Shown: positions 7,024-16,975, counted from the first letter of the stretch. The stretch is 64,000 nucleotides of DNA from Anaerolineae bacterium (GCA_022824465.1 JAJDZV010000007.1:124001-188000), one strand, 5' to 3'. Numbers and translations: made by a program. Notes: generated from the letters alone by a model not told the origin.

Positions 7024-7935
7024 ATGCAAGCCACCATCGCGGACATTCTGGAGAACAGGCGGAGCTTCGCCGGTCAGATCGTCAACATCGACGGCATCCT
7101 TTTGCTCACCGATTACAACCGGGGCAGCGCTCAGTTTGAACAGGTGTGGTTAGTCAAGCGGCAGCAACCCCACGACCGCGCCATTCGCGCCCAGCCGATC
7201 GCCAGCGACTCGACGCTCTGGCATGGCTTATCCCGCCTCAACCCGCGCCACTTGCCGGGCTATCAGAGCTTTCGGATTCACGACGCCGTTCGCGCTTGCG
7301 TCCGCGTTCTCGATGGCGCACAACGCGACCAAGACCCGCTGCTGGCGATACTTACCGCCGCCGTGTACCGGCAGGATTTCACTCTCTATGTCGGCGAGAA
7401 AGGCGTTCGGCTGGACCAAGCGCTGCCGGGCCGAACGCTGATCGCTTCGCTTCCCGACATTCAAGCCAACATCGCGCGATACCTCGGCCGCCGCTGGCAC
7501 GTCTATGGCACGCTCGTCGTGCGCTCCTCCCCGCCAGCTCAGTATCTGCGCCCGGGCCAGATCCCATACGCCTCCGGATTTCACCGTCTACTCGAGCGGG
7601 TCACAGCCACCGAGATTCATGGCAACTGGCTGGCTGATATCGAATATCCTCAAAGCGACAGCAGCGAACCCCCGCCTGACGCCCTGCCCGAATCAATCCA
7701 CATCGACCTGGACTACGCAATCAGACAGCAGCTTAATGTCCTTCCCGGCATCAACCAGACCATCGTCAAACCGGCCATCATCGCCGGCATGCTCGCCGCC
7801 CGCGACCAGGAAGAACACTTCGCCACGCTCACCGATATTGAGCACGTCTACCTGCAAAATATATGCTTCGCCGAGGCGGGAAAGTCGCTCGAATCGGTCA
7901 TCAAGCTGAAGAACTTCAGCGTCCCCTCCACCTGA
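7024..7935 (+). CDS. Unknown protein with OB-like and HhH-like parts
   Basis: I do not recognise this 303-residue protein as a whole. The N-terminus (FAGQIVNIDGILLLTD then EQVWLV) resembles an OB-fold start. Near 240-285 there is QLNVLPGINQTIVKPAI followed by FATLTDIEHVY, the spacing of a ComEA-type helix-hairpin-helix. Both modules often bind nucleic acid. No signal peptide or membrane segment is present. The start at 7024 is chosen because a strong extended -10 lies just upstream. Its end overlaps the 3' end of the convergent BatA-VWA gene by 20 bp. A DNA- or RNA-related role is inference from the two motifs only. Confidence 0.55.
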   Translation: MQATIADILENRRSFAGQIVNIDGILLLTDYNRGSAQFEQVWLVKRQQPHDRAIRAQPIASDSTLWHGLSRLNPRHLPGYQSFRIHDAVRACVRVLDGAQRDQDPLLAILTAAVYRQDFTLYVGEKGVRLDQALPGRTLIASLPDIQANIARYLGRRWHVYGTLVVRSSPPAQYLRPGQIPYASGFHRLLERVTATEIHGNWLADIEYPQSDSSEPPPDALPESIHIDLDYAIRQQLNVLPGINQTIVKPAIIAGMLAARDQEEHFATLTDIEHVYLQNICFAEAGKSLESVIKLKNFSVPST

Positions 7936-9844
7936 GCCGGCGATTCGATTGTCGGAGCAGGGTCGGCGTCCGCAAACGCCGATGATATACGATCCACTCA
8001 ATGACGAGCAACAGCAGCGCCGCCGCCGCCAGCAGCATCCAAAACTCCTGCAAGCCCAGTTGCTCGTCAGCCGCCGCCGCCGCGCCCCCGCCCAGCCGCG
8101 CCTGCAACTCCGCCTCGGGCAAGGGCGCGATATCGCTCTCGCTTGCGCCGAAGATGTTTACAGCAAACGCCTGTGTTTGCGCCACATCGCTCCCCTGGAG
8201 TACGTCCAGACGATACAATCCCAACTGGTCTGTTTCCGTAAACGCCAGCGGTTCGTCGCCGATTTCCAATACGCGCGTCGTCCCATCCGGCAGCGTGATG
8301 CGCAGGCGGTCAGCCAACAGCGGCGGCGAAATTGATAGAACGTCGCCGACGCTGATGCTTTCGGGCAGCGGCACGATATCAGCCGGCGAGAACCAGTCGA
8401 CCAGGTTGGCCATCAGCAGCGGAAAGGCGATCAATAAGGGCAAATTCGAATCGCGCAAGTCGAACGGCAATAGGGCAATCTGCCGCCCGTCGACTTCGCC
8501 AGTTAGCAAAAGCGCGCCCTCCGGCGCCAGGATCAGCGCGCGCGCCCAATCTGCCGAAACCGCCCGATACTGCAGCAAGCTCATCTCATCGAGGTCGACG
8601 AATGTCGTTATCGGCGACTCATCTACCCCCAACTCGAACTGATTGGCCGGTCCCAAAGCTGGTCCCAAGCCGAATAGCTCAGTTGAGTTGGGCGGATTGA
8701 CCAATAGCATATCGCCAGCCGGCAAGGCGTTCGGCAGCCAGCTGTCAAACACATAAAGATCGAAGACCGCGGCCGGCAAACCGCGGTTCTCCGGATTGCC
8801 GCGAAAAGTTTGTATCCCCGGCAGGCTGCGCAGCGCCTGCTCCAAAAACAGATTGCCCGCGCCCGACACATAGTATACCCGGCGCGTGCTGACCTCGTTG
8901 CGCACCGTCCAGGCGCGATTGTCCAGCGACAGATAGTCGGCCACATCGTTGTCGAAGGTCAGCGTCGCCGAAAGCGTCTCGAACGGCTCCGTTATCGGCT
9001 CGGCGAAGGGAATGGGCAACTGACTGCGCGCTGGCGCGACGCCGCTGCGCGACAGGCGCAAGACATCGTCCAGGCGGATCACCAGCGAAATCTCGGCTCG
9101 CTCATCGCCGTAATTCGTGACCTGAGCGAATAGCTGTGGCGCCCCGCCAGCCAGGGAGCGCGTCGCCAGCGCCGTGATCGCGACATTGTTCGCCGAATGC
9201 CCCACCGGCACATAGATCGGCTGCGGGATATTGCTCGGCAGACTGGCCGCCCCGCCAACCCCGCCATCCGAAATCATCACGATGCTGAAGTTTTCAGCGC
9301 CAGCAGCGCCCGCCGCCGCCAAGGTCAGCGCCGTATCCCAATCGCCAGCGCCCTTGCTGACCGTCATGGCTTCCAGGGCGCGCCGCAATTCGTTCTTGTC
9401 GGCTGTGTAGACGGTCAGCGGCTCTGCCACTTCCGCCACACGTATCAACGAAATGATATCCTGCGGGTTCATGTTGTTGACGATCTGATGCGCTCGCTCA
9501 CGCGCCGCCGTGAAGCGCGACTCGCCATCGACATCTTTCGCGTTCATGCTGGCTGAAGCGTCTATCAACAAGGCGATTTTGCCCGCGCTGATCGTGGGCA
9601 CGGTGATGAAAGGACGCGCCAAAGCCAAGGCCAGCAAGAGTAGGATCAGCAGCTGTAAGAAGAGCAGCAGATTCCGCCGCAGACGCTGCCAGGGCGTATT
9701 GGCTTCGGTATCCTGCACCACCTGGCGCCACAAGAACGTGCTCGAAATCAGCACCTCGCGCCGCCGCAGACGCAGCATATACAGCAGCAGAATCGGTATC
9801 GCGATTGCCAGCGCGGCGAAGCCGGCCGGCGCCAGAAATGACAT
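7916..9844 (-). CDS. BatA/VWA membrane protein
   Basis: A 642-residue membrane protein with a BatA N-terminal region (MSFLAPAGFAALAIAIPILLL, then a positively charged loop and a second hydrophobic segment near 58-75). It is followed by a von Willebrand A domain with the MIDAS motif DASAS at 95-99. The long middle part is predicted extracytoplasmic, and a last membrane segment lies near the C-terminus (FWMLLAAAALLLLVIEW). Related proteins occur in MoxR-associated clusters and in Chloroflexota and Bacteroidota aerotolerance loci, but no MoxR or DUF58 gene is next to it here. An in-frame start eight codons upstream exists; the one chosen gives the canonical family N-terminus. Confidence 0.82.
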   Translation of the reverse strand: MSFLAPAGFAALAIAIPILLLYMLRLRRREVLISSTFLWRQVVQDTEANTPWQRLRRNLLLFLQLLILLLLALALARPFITVPTISAGKIALLIDASASMNAKDVDGESRFTAARERAHQIVNNMNPQDIISLIRVAEVAEPLTVYTADKNELRRALEAMTVSKGAGDWDTALTLAAAGAAGAENFSIVMISDGGVGGAASLPSNIPQPIYVPVGHSANNVAITALATRSLAGGAPQLFAQVTNYGDERAEISLVIRLDDVLRLSRSGVAPARSQLPIPFAEPITEPFETLSATLTFDNDVADYLSLDNRAWTVRNEVSTRRVYYVSGAGNLFLEQALRSLPGIQTFRGNPENRGLPAAVFDLYVFDSWLPNALPAGDMLLVNPPNSTELFGLGPALGPANQFELGVDESPITTFVDLDEMSLLQYRAVSADWARALILAPEGALLLTGEVDGRQIALLPFDLRDSNLPLLIAFPLLMANLVDWFSPADIVPLPESISVGDVLSISPPLLADRLRITLPDGTTRVLEIGDEPLAFTETDQLGLYRLDVLQGSDVAQTQAFAVNIFGASESDIAPLPEAELQARLGGGAAAAADEQLGLQEFWMLLAAAALLLLVIEWIVYHRRLRTPTLLRQSNRRLRWRGR

Positions 9845-9959
9845 GCTCGGTCCAAGTCGTCTTGACAAGTTCAGCCGCAGTATAACACGCGCTTCTTACG
9901 CGCCATACCACGACCAATGCGGGCGACTTAGCCTTGAACCGCTTCGCGACCGGCGGATC

Positions 9960-10403
9960 TCAGGTCCCCGGCTCGGGTCGCTCGATTTGGGGCAAGCTGA
10001 GCAAATGCGCCTCTAGCGCGGCGAGAGCGGCATTGACTTCTTCCGACAGCCCGAGCTCTGTCGCCAGGAACTGGCTGATGCGGTAATGATCGTTGAAGTT
10101 GCTCGCTTGCACCACTGCCATGGAAAAGGGATCGTCCATTCGCATCAAGCGCGGATACTCGTTGACCAGGTTGTGGCGCGCCATCTGCAGCGAACGCTCC
10201 AGGCTCGTCGGACGGCCATCCAACTTGAGCGCTATCTCCTCAAGCGCGACCCCGCCTGAGGCGGCGCATTCACGCACCCGGTCCAACAGCCGCAGCCCTT
10301 CGGCGATCCAGTCCGCCAAAGGTTGGTAATGGCGCGGCACAAAAGTCTCAGCGCGAATCGTCAGGCGCAGCGCCTCTAACACAGCACGAAGAAAGCGCAT
10401 CAT
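9960..10403 (-). CDS. Helical protein of unknown function
   Basis: A 147-residue protein, apparently all-helical, with amphipathic segments (LADWIAEGLRLLDRVREC, LERSLQMARHNLVNEY). No signal peptide, membrane segment or known motif is evident. Its ATG overlaps the stop of the flavin oxidoreductase gene by 4 bp (ATGA), so it is translated in step with that enzyme and may be a small partner of it. Function unknown. Confidence 0.55.
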   Translation of the reverse strand: MMRFLRAVLEALRLTIRAETFVPRHYQPLADWIAEGLRLLDRVRECAASGGVALEEIALKLDGRPTSLERSLQMARHNLVNEYPRLMRMDDPFSMAVVQASNFNDHYRISQFLATELGLSEEVNAALAALEAHLLSLPQIERPEPGT

Positions 10404-11347
10404 AGCCGCCTGCTCCCCCGCCGAAACGCGACCGCATCGCAGGCCGCCTGCCGTCCAGCGCCTATGCGCTCCGCTAGCTGCGCCAAACCGGGACGCGCCC
10501 GCGGCGAAAGTAGATACTCGCTGCCGACCAGGCTGATGCCCTGCGGAAGCCGCGCCCGAATCGCCCTAATGGCGCCGGCATGCTCATCGCCAAAGATTGA
10601 GCGCGCCACGTCGAACTGCCACGCCCGTGCCACGACCGGTTGCGCCATGCCGCCCAAGCGTCGTGACGCCGCATCAATGACGTCGGAAGACGGACACTCA
10701 GCGGGCGCTGACATTGCAAGCTGAACCAGCCTGTGCTGGCGGTCCGGCACGCGGCCGCACACATCGCTCGTCCACAAATACAGGAACTCGGTATCGGGCA
10801 AGACACGCGGCAGATCGACCTTGCGATAACCGAGCGCAACCTGCCACACCGATTCGTAGCGAGTGTTCGCAAGTCTTTGGGCTGCCTCCGGCGCAAGATT
10901 ATAAAGCATACGCGCTGCGTAACGGGCCGGTACCGCCGCGATCAACGCGCCGGCATCCAGCATCAAACCGTTTTCCAGACAAATCGCAAAGCGCCCCCCG
11001 AGACGCCCGAGCGAGCTGACCGCCATGCGCATCAAATGGCCGCCTTGAAGCCTCGCCGCCATCGCCGCGACAAGCCTGTCCGTGCCCGCGCGAAAGTGAA
11101 AACCCCTAGCGTCCAGCGCCCGGATCTCCGCGTCCAAGCCCAACTCGGGCAGCCAGGGCTCATCGGCGAGCGAGCCGAAAGCGAATACGCTCGCGTCCAT
11201 GACGAAGCTCTTTTCGCGCGCGGTTTCAATCCTGCCGCCAAAACGCCGCTTGAGCTCGATGACCGTATAATCCACGCCGAGCTGCTGCAACTGATAGCAA
11301 GCGGACAATCCCGTCAGTCCGCCGCCGATGACAACCACATCGCGCAT
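10400..11347 (-). CDS. FAD-dependent amine/protoporphyrinogen oxidase-like
   Basis: A 315-residue flavoprotein. The N-terminus MRDVVVIGGGLTGLSAC is a Rossmann dinucleotide-binding motif, followed by an ELKRRFGGRIET motif typical of the amine-oxidase/HemY superfamily. The C-terminal GxxxR-type FAD contact is less clear. It is shorter than HemY or monoamine oxidases (about 450), resembling renalase or NAD(P)-binding amine-oxidase-like proteins. The long reading frame to 11635 adds 96 residues without homology and crosses a repeat unit, so the ATG at 11347 is taken. The helical 147-residue gene follows with a 4-bp overlap. Substrate unknown. Confidence 0.75.
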   Translation of the reverse strand: MRDVVVIGGGLTGLSACYQLQQLGVDYTVIELKRRFGGRIETAREKSFVMDASVFAFGSLADEPWLPELGLDAEIRALDARGFHFRAGTDRLVAAMAARLQGGHLMRMAVSSLGRLGGRFAICLENGLMLDAGALIAAVPARYAARMLYNLAPEAAQRLANTRYESVWQVALGYRKVDLPRVLPDTEFLYLWTSDVCGRVPDRQHRLVQLAMSAPAECPSSDVIDAASRRLGGMAQPVVARAWQFDVARSIFGDEHAGAIRAIRARLPQGISLVGSEYLLSPRARPGLAQLAERIGAGRQAACDAVAFRRGSRRL

Positions 11348-11842
11348 AAGCCGGCTATTCCTTTGCTCAACAAATGAAGATGATAGCCGAACTTCCCCTG
11401 AGATGGCACAGCTTGTTTCCCCCCACAGCAGCAAAACCAAGAAAATAATGAGAATGACAGCCTTTTCGACGTAATCCGTAAAACCATTGAATCGTCGTAG
11501 GGGCGAGCCAGTGGCTCGTCCGCGCTCGCGAAAGACGTAGTTCCGCTTTTCGCATGACTTACTTGGAACTACCGAGACACACCCGAGATTCCAAGAGAGT
11601 ACTGAGAATAACTGCCGTCCAAATACGATATCCAAAAACCTCCACGGTGTGCGAGGCTTCTCTTGTATTCTCCCAAATACGCCAACAAGCCAAATCCATT
11701 CATATCTACTCTGACCCCTTCACAAAACATTGGTCAGTCGGCCTCATTACACAATCCCTATCTCCCGCCACGACGCCGGGCTACGTTTGCGCCGGATTGC
11801 CGCTATAATGTGCGCCAAAAGTAAAACCATGACAGGCAGCCC
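11348..11842. other. Non-coding stretch with one dispersed repeat
   Basis: About 495 bp between the divergent flavin oxidoreductase and fur genes. It holds one repeat unit near 11497-11522 (GGCGAGCCA-G-TGGCTCG hairpin) and, at the right end, the fur promoter region. No gene remnant is recognised; open frames here are short and featureless. Confidence 0.5.
11814..11819 (+). promoter_or_regulatory. -10 box upstream of fur-like gene
   Basis: A perfect TATAAT ending 23 bp before the fur-family ATG. The best -35 candidate (TTGCGC at 11787) has a 21-bp spacer, longer than ideal. Confidence 0.45.
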
Positions 11843-12286
11843 ATGACCGCAGCCAGCCCGCATATCCAAAGTCTGAAGCGCGCCGGCTATCGCCTCACGC
11901 AGGCTCGCCTGACCGTGCTGCGCGTCCTGGAAGACGAGCGCGGGCATATCACATCAGCTGACGTCTTGGCGCAGGTCGAGCGCGTCAATCCCGCCATCGG
12001 GCGCGCGAGCGTTTTCCGCACGCTCGAGCTCTTCACCCAGCTGGGCATCATCCGCCCGACATACATCAGCAGCGTGACACCGACCTACGTCCTGATGCGC
12101 GACGGCCACCATCACCATGTGGTCTGCACCGCTTGCAAGCGCTTCTTCGAATTTGACGACTGCGGTCTGGAAGCGCTGACCAACAATCTGCAAGCGACCC
12201 TCGGCGTATCGATCAGCGGGCATCTGCTCGAATTCTACGGCATCTGCGCCGACTGCGGCGCGCCGGATGCGGAGGGGCAAACGTGA
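11843..12286 (+). CDS. Fur-family metal-dependent repressor
   Basis: A 147-residue Fur/Zur/PerR regulator: N-terminal winged helix ([17 protein letters not shown], then [18 protein letters not shown]), a histidine cluster [12 protein letters not shown] and a second CADC pair that completes the structural zinc site. It should be a cytosolic DNA-binding dimer. The metal or signal cannot be read with certainty; absence of the PerR-specific residues was not tested. The gene is the first of an operon: the thiolase start codon GTG overlaps its stop (GTGA). That ties a metal or stress regulator to acetoacetyl-CoA metabolism, an unusual partnership. Confidence 0.88.
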   Translation: MTAASPHIQSLKRAGYRLTQARLTVLRVLEDERGHITSADVLAQVERVNPAIGRASVFRTLELFTQLGIIRPTYISSVTPTYVLMRDGHHHHVVCTACKRFFEFDDCGLEALTNNLQATLGVSISGHLLEFYGICADCGAPDAEGQT

Positions 12287-13563
12287 ACGAAGTCGTCATC
12301 GTCAGCGCCGTGCGCACGCCCATCGGCAAGATCCGGGGGGCGCTTTCGGCAGTGCGCCCCGATGATCTGGCGGCGCTGATCATAGGGGCGGCGCTCGAGC
12401 AGGCTGGCGTTGACGGCGGGATGGTCGAGGAAGTCATCTTCGGCTGCGCCAATCAAGCCGGCGAAGATAATCGCAACGTGGCGCGCATGGCGCTGCTGCT
12501 GGCGGGTTTGCCAGACACCGTCGCCGGTGTCACGGTCAATCGCCTTTGCGCCAGCGGCCTCAGCGCGGTGAATCAAGCGGCGCGCGCCATCAAAGCGGGC
12601 GAAGGCGAAGTCTTCGTCGCCGGCGGCGTCGAAAGCATGAGCCGCGCCCCCTACTCCCTGCCCAAGAATCCCCTCGGCTTCGGGCCCTCCGGCAATGTCA
12701 CCGCCTGGGATACCACCCTCGGCTGGCGCTATCCCAATTCCAAGCTCGCAGCGCGCTATCCGCTGGAATCCATGGGCGAAACCGCCGAGAACATCTACGA
12801 GCTTGGCCGCGCCGGGAAGATCGCCGGCGGGGAAATCACACGCGACCAGCAAGACCGTTTCGCCCTGCAAAGCCAGGAACGCGCCATACACGCCATCAAC
12901 TGCGGCCGTTTCCAGCGTGAAATCGCGTCCGTGCGCATTCCCCAGCGCAAAGCCGACCCCCTAGTATTCGACACCGATGAGCATCCCTTCGCTCGCCGGA
13001 CCGAAGCCGGATACGAAGTCGCGACCAGCCTCGAAAAGCTGGCGGCGCTGCCACCGGCTTTCCGCGCGAATGGCACGGTGACCGCCGGCAACTCAAGCGG
13101 CATGAACGACGGCGCCAGCGCGCTGATCTTGATGTCCGCCGAGAAAGCGCGCTCGCTCAAGATCGAGCCAATCGCGCGTTGGCTGGGCAGCGCGGCCGCC
13201 GGCCTTGATCCGCGGCTCATGGGCTTGGGACCCGTAGGCGCGACGCGTAAGCTGCTGGCGCGGCATAACCTGACCATAGCCGATATCGACCTGGCTGAAC
13301 TCAACGAAGCCTTCGCCGTCCAGACGCTTGCCGTCATGCGCGAACTGAACCTCAGCGAATCCATCACCAACGTAAACGGCGGCGCCATCGCCCTGGGGCA
13401 TCCGCTGGGCTGTTCCGGCGCGCGCATCCTGACGACCCTGCTGCACGAAATGAAACGCCGGGCAGCGGAAGGCGCGCGCATGCGCTACGGCTTGGCCACC
13501 CTTTGCGTCGGCGTGGGCCAAGGCGAATCGACCCTGGTTGAACTCCTGCCGGAGCAACTATGA
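12283..13563 (+). CDS. Acetyl-CoA acetyltransferase (thiolase)
   Basis: A 426-residue type II thiolase that condenses or cleaves acetoacetyl-CoA or a related beta-ketoacyl-CoA in the cytosol. The nucleophile is C89 in NRLCASGL, with H373 in GHPLGCSG and C408 in LCVGVGQG as the other catalytic residues. The middle loop ([11 protein letters not shown]) resembles beta-ketoadipyl-CoA thiolases (PcaF) as much as AtoB. It starts with GTG overlapping the fur-like stop and its own stop overlaps the CoA-transferase start (ATGA), so three proteins are translated in step. With the CoA-transferase next door, acetoacetate or beta-ketoadipate breakdown fits. Confidence 0.92.
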   Translation: MNEVVIVSAVRTPIGKIRGALSAVRPDDLAALIIGAALEQAGVDGGMVEEVIFGCANQAGEDNRNVARMALLLAGLPDTVAGVTVNRLCASGLSAVNQAARAIKAGEGEVFVAGGVESMSRAPYSLPKNPLGFGPSGNVTAWDTTLGWRYPNSKLAARYPLESMGETAENIYELGRAGKIAGGEITRDQQDRFALQSQERAIHAINCGRFQREIASVRIPQRKADPLVFDTDEHPFARRTEAGYEVATSLEKLAALPPAFRANGTVTAGNSSGMNDGASALILMSAEKARSLKIEPIARWLGSAAAGLDPRLMGLGPVGATRKLLARHNLTIADIDLAELNEAFAVQTLAVMRELNLSESITNVNGGAIALGHPLGCSGARILTTLLHEMKRRAAEGARMRYGLATLCVGVGQGESTLVELLPEQL

Positions 13564-14900
13564 AACGCGTCCCCCAATTGAGCGCCGATGCGGCGGCGCG
13601 GCTGGTCAAATCCGGCGCGGTCCTCATGGTCGGCGGCTTCGGCATGACCGGGACCCCCACCCGTCTGCTGCATGCCCTGGCCGAGACCGATGTCCGCGAC
13701 CTGACCTATATCGCCAACAATATCGGCGAGCCCGGGCTTGGCGGCGGTCGACTGCTGCGCAACGGGCAGATCAAGCGAGCCATTGGCTCCTATTTCACCA
13801 GCAATCGCGAAGCGGTCGCGGCCGCCCAGACCGGCGCCATCGAATTCGAGCTTGTGCCCCAAGGCTCAATGGCGGAGGCGATACGCGCCGGCGGAGCGGG
13901 AATCGGCGGTTTCTACACGCCGACCGCCGCCGGCACTGTCCTCGCCGATGGCGTCGACACGCGCGTGATTAACGACGTCACCCAAGTCTACGTGCCCGGG
14001 CTGCGCGCCGATATCGCGCTGATACGTGCCTGGCGCGCTGACGAAGCCGGCAACCTCGTCTACCGCATGACCGAACGAAACTTCAATCAGGCAATGGCGA
14101 CAGCCGCCGACCTCGTGATCGCCGAGGCTGAAACGATCCTGCCAGTTGGCGCGCTCGATCCCGACTGCATTCATACCAGCGGCAACTTCGTCGACCTGCT
14201 CGTAGCGGCCAAGACGACGCTCGCCGACTTGGGCTCCTCAGCCGTAATAGGCGCGACCGGCGTCCGGCGCGATCCGCTGCGCCTGCGGATTGCCCGGCGC
14301 GCCCTGGCTGAGCTCAGTGCCGGCGATATCGTCAACCTCGGCGTCGGCATACCGACTCTCATTGCCGATCTCATCACACCGGAGCACGGCGTAATCCTGC
14401 ACACCGAAAACGGGATGCTGGGCGTAGGACCGGCGCCATCATCTGGCGGCGCCCTAGACTATCCGGTGAATGCTGGCAAGCAGCCAGTCACAGCCCTGCC
14501 AGGCAGCAGCTACTTCGACAGCGCCGATTCATTCGCCATGATCCGCGGCGGGCACGTAGACGTCGCCGTAATGGGCGGCCTGCAAGTCGATCAGCGCGGC
14601 AATCTCGCCAATTGGGCGGTCCCCGGCAAGCCGCTTCTGGGCGTCGGCGGCGCGATGGATCTGGCGGCCGGCGCAAAACGGCTGATCATCACCATGATGC
14701 ACAACAGCCGTGATGGCGCGCCCAAAATCGTGCCCCGCTGCAGCCTGCCCTTAACAGCCTCAGCAGCCGTCGACCTGCTCATCACCGAGCTGGCGGTCTT
14801 TGCTTTTGATGCCGACGAGATGCGCCTGATTGAGTTGATGCCGGAAGTGACGCTCGATGAACTGCGCGCGCGGACCGCTGCGGAATTCCGAGCGAACTAA
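13560..14900 (+). CDS. 3-oxoacid CoA-transferase, fused A and B subunits
   Basis: A 446-residue protein carrying both halves of a family I CoA-transferase. The A part (about 1-220) shows GGFGMTGTP and [11 protein letters not shown]; the B part (about 235-446) shows [10 protein letters not shown] and the catalytic glutamate E283 in [10 protein letters not shown]. It moves CoA from succinyl-CoA to acetoacetate or a related 3-oxoacid. Bacteria usually encode the two subunits separately (ScoA/ScoB, PcaI/PcaJ); here they are fused as in eukaryotic SCOT. The start codon overlaps the thiolase stop, and the pair turns a free 3-oxoacid into acetyl-CoA units. Confidence 0.92.
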   Translation: MKRVPQLSADAAARLVKSGAVLMVGGFGMTGTPTRLLHALAETDVRDLTYIANNIGEPGLGGGRLLRNGQIKRAIGSYFTSNREAVAAAQTGAIEFELVPQGSMAEAIRAGGAGIGGFYTPTAAGTVLADGVDTRVINDVTQVYVPGLRADIALIRAWRADEAGNLVYRMTERNFNQAMATAADLVIAEAETILPVGALDPDCIHTSGNFVDLLVAAKTTLADLGSSAVIGATGVRRDPLRLRIARRALAELSAGDIVNLGVGIPTLIADLITPEHGVILHTENGMLGVGPAPSSGGALDYPVNAGKQPVTALPGSSYFDSADSFAMIRGGHVDVAVMGGLQVDQRGNLANWAVPGKPLLGVGGAMDLAAGAKRLIITMMHNSRDGAPKIVPRCSLPLTASAAVDLLITELAVFAFDADEMRLIELMPEVTLDELRARTAAEFRAN

Positions 14901-14966
14901 TTGAGCGCCAAAACCAAGGCTCGGCATGCCGCTGTGTGGTCCAATGGGGCGGCGTACCCGTCCCCG

Positions 14967-15818
14967 CTACATGACCATGCCCGCGCTTGCAAAGGCTTCC
15001 GTCATCTCGCGCCAGCACCGCATGAGCCGTTTCGTGTGCTCGCCCGGAACTCCCGCCCCGATAGTCGCTTCATCGACTTTCACGATCGGCACGACTTCTT
15101 TCGTGCTTGATGTGATTATTGCTTCGTCCGCGGCGTAGAGCTCCTCCAGCGTGATATCGCGCATATCGACGGCGTCCTCGCCGCCAAGCAGCTCGATTAC
15201 CTCAGCGCGCGTGATCCCCGGCAGCAAGTCCGCCTCAGGCGTGATCCAGCCGCCACCCGCGAGGATGAAAATGTTGCTGCGCGTGCCTTCGACCGCCTTG
15301 CCATCGACCACATAAATCGCTTCGATGGCATCGGGCGCGCGTCTCCGCGCCGTGATCTGGGCGGTGATGCCCGGGATATAATTGATCGTCTTCGCCTCCG
15401 GCAAGTTGCGCGTCTGCTCTACCGTGGCGACCCTAGCCCCCTGCGCATAAGCGCTCCGCGGCAGGCCATCCAGCGGCGTCGCCATCACCAGCAGCCGCGA
15501 CTTGCCGCTGGGCAAGAAGCCATTGGCGCTTTCGCCGCCTGTCACGACTAGCCGGATGCCCGCCTCGACAAAGCTGTTGCGGCGCAGCGTCTCCAGCGCG
15601 ATTTCTGCCAACTCTTCAATATCCCAGGGGCAATCCAGTTCAATGAGCGCAGCCGAGCGCTGCAAGCGGCGCAGATGGGCGCTCAACCGAAAAGGAACGC
15701 CACCGTAAGTCCGCGTAAAATCGAACACGCCATAACCGCGCAGGATTGACAGATCGGTCGCCGGCAGCGTCGCATTGCTGGCGTCGACGAATTCGCCGTC
15801 TATGTAGAATATACTCAT
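14967..15818 (-). CDS. Class IV aminotransferase (IlvE/D-AAT type)
   Basis: A 283-residue fold-type IV PLP enzyme. It begins MSIFYIDGEFVDASNATLP, has RGYGVFDFTRTY near 30, the PLP lysine in PEAKTINYIPG near 160, GTRSNIF and the LPGITRAEVIELL motif. Candidates are branched-chain aminotransferase, D-amino-acid aminotransferase or aminodeoxychorismate lyase. The motif set fits IlvE/DAAT best, but the substrate cannot be fixed. The start at 15818 matches the family N-terminus; the 60 extra upstream codons show no homology. It is convergent with the CoA-transferase gene and divergent from the CAP-LysM gene. Confidence 0.85.
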   Translation of the reverse strand: MSIFYIDGEFVDASNATLPATDLSILRGYGVFDFTRTYGGVPFRLSAHLRRLQRSAALIELDCPWDIEELAEIALETLRRNSFVEAGIRLVVTGGESANGFLPSGKSRLLVMATPLDGLPRSAYAQGARVATVEQTRNLPEAKTINYIPGITAQITARRRAPDAIEAIYVVDGKAVEGTRSNIFILAGGGWITPEADLLPGITRAEVIELLGGEDAVDMRDITLEELYAADEAIITSSTKEVVPIVKVDEATIGAGVPGEHTKRLMRCWREMTEAFASAGMVM

Positions 15819-15940
15819 GCTTATTTGGCGCTTACTGCCCTTGCTCTTGTCGCCATTATATCTACAGTGTCCCGCTTTGTCATTTAACCGCGCCCCGAAT
15901 CTGCAGCGGGCAATCGTCAGATTACAGCCAAAGCCAAGAT

Positions 15941-15949
15941 TGCTACAAT
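15941..15949 (+). promoter_or_regulatory. Extended -10 promoter, leaderless start
   Basis: TGCTACAAT (TG-N-TACAAT) ends six bases before the ATG at 15956, so transcription should begin at the start codon itself. It also shows that the long upstream in-frame extension from 15746 is not translated. Confidence 0.55.
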
Positions 15950-15955
15950 GAACGC

Positions 15956-16975
15956 ATGAAACCGGCGATCGCAGCGCTCCTGCTGCTGCTCTGCGCAAGC
16001 ATTACGATCTCGGCGCAAACAGGCGCCAGCTTCCTGCTGTCCAACACCAATGGCTTGCGCGCGCGGAATGGCTTGCCAGCCTATTCGCTGGACAGCGCCT
16101 TGAACGCGGCCGCCAACAACCACGCGCAATGGATGGCGACCAACAACCTGATTAGCCATCAGCAATCCGACGGCTCGAATGTGCGCGCGCGCGCCGCCGG
16201 AGCCGGTTTCTCCTCCAGTTGGGTCAGCGAGAATATCTACCTGGGAAGCAGCGGCAGCCCTAATGCCGCCTGGAATTGGTGGTTGAATTCACCAGTGCAT
16301 TACGCCGGCTTGGTCAGCCCTAACTACGACCGCGTCGGCATCGGCAGCGCCACCGTCGGCGGGCGTACCGCTTTTGTCATGGTCTTCGGCAATTCGAGCG
16401 GCCAGCTGCGCCAGGCGGACAGCGCGTCCAATGGCAATGCCGCCAGCAACGCCGCCAGCCGGCAACCTGCTTACGTCCTGGGCTTGGACGAGGCCGGCAA
16501 CATCAAACACGAGGTGCAGCCCGGGCATACCATCGGCGATATCGCCGTGATCTATGGCTACACCTGGGACGATATCCCGGCGATGCTCGCGCTCAATGAC
16601 ATGACCGCAGCCGAAATTCGCTATTTGCAGCCCGGCAGCGTTTTCCTCGTTCCGCCTCAGGCCGGCACATTTACGCCGACCAGCCCCGCGCCATCCGAGA
16701 CCGCCACCGCCACGCCCACGCCGACTTCAGCCGCCCAGACACCGCCCCCCTCGCTTGGCGCGCAGCCAACAGCCGCGGTCGACCTCACCGCCACGCGCGC
16801 CATCCACATCCTGCCCATCGCCACCGCAGTCCCCGTCCCGCAGCATCCAGCATCCGCGGACCGCCCGCCAATGACATCAGCCATGTTGCGGCTGGCGCTG
16901 CTCGGCGGGGCGATACTGGTTCAACTGGGCATCATCGCCGGCGCCGGCATCGCTATATGGCGGGGCTTCCATTAG
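15956..16975 (+). CDS. Secreted CAP-domain protein with LysM, C-terminal anchor
   Basis: A 339-residue surface protein. A signal peptide (MKPAIAALLLLLCASITISA) precedes a CAP/SCP domain (about 25-150) with LNAAANNHAQWMATNN, SENIYLG and WWLNSPVHYAGLVSP motifs. A LysM-like module (VQPGHTIGDIAVIYGY to PGSVFLVPP) covers about 185-235 and should bind peptidoglycan or a related glycan. It is followed by a Thr/Pro/Ala-rich linker and a C-terminal membrane segment. CAP domains of bacteria are poorly understood; roles in wall binding or proteolysis are proposed. The gene has no Shine-Dalgarno and is probably leaderless. Its end overlaps the convergent TetR gene by 4 bp. Confidence 0.85.
   Translation: MKPAIAALLLLLCASITISAQTGASFLLSNTNGLRARNGLPAYSLDSALNAAANNHAQWMATNNLISHQQSDGSNVRARAAGAGFSSSWVSENIYLGSSGSPNAAWNWWLNSPVHYAGLVSPNYDRVGIGSATVGGRTAFVMVFGNSSGQLRQADSASNGNAASNAASRQPAYVLGLDEAGNIKHEVQPGHTIGDIAVIYGYTWDDIPAMLALNDMTAAEIRYLQPGSVFLVPPQAGTFTPTSPAPSETATATPTPTSAAQTPPPSLGAQPTAAVDLTATRAIHILPIATAVPVPQHPASADRPPMTSAMLRLALLGGAILVQLGIIAGAGIAIWRGFH

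Noticed and set aside
11348-11635. N-terminal extension of the flavin oxidoreductase
   Set aside because: It lies before the Rossmann start, crosses a repeat unit, and the ATG at 11347 gives the family N-terminus.
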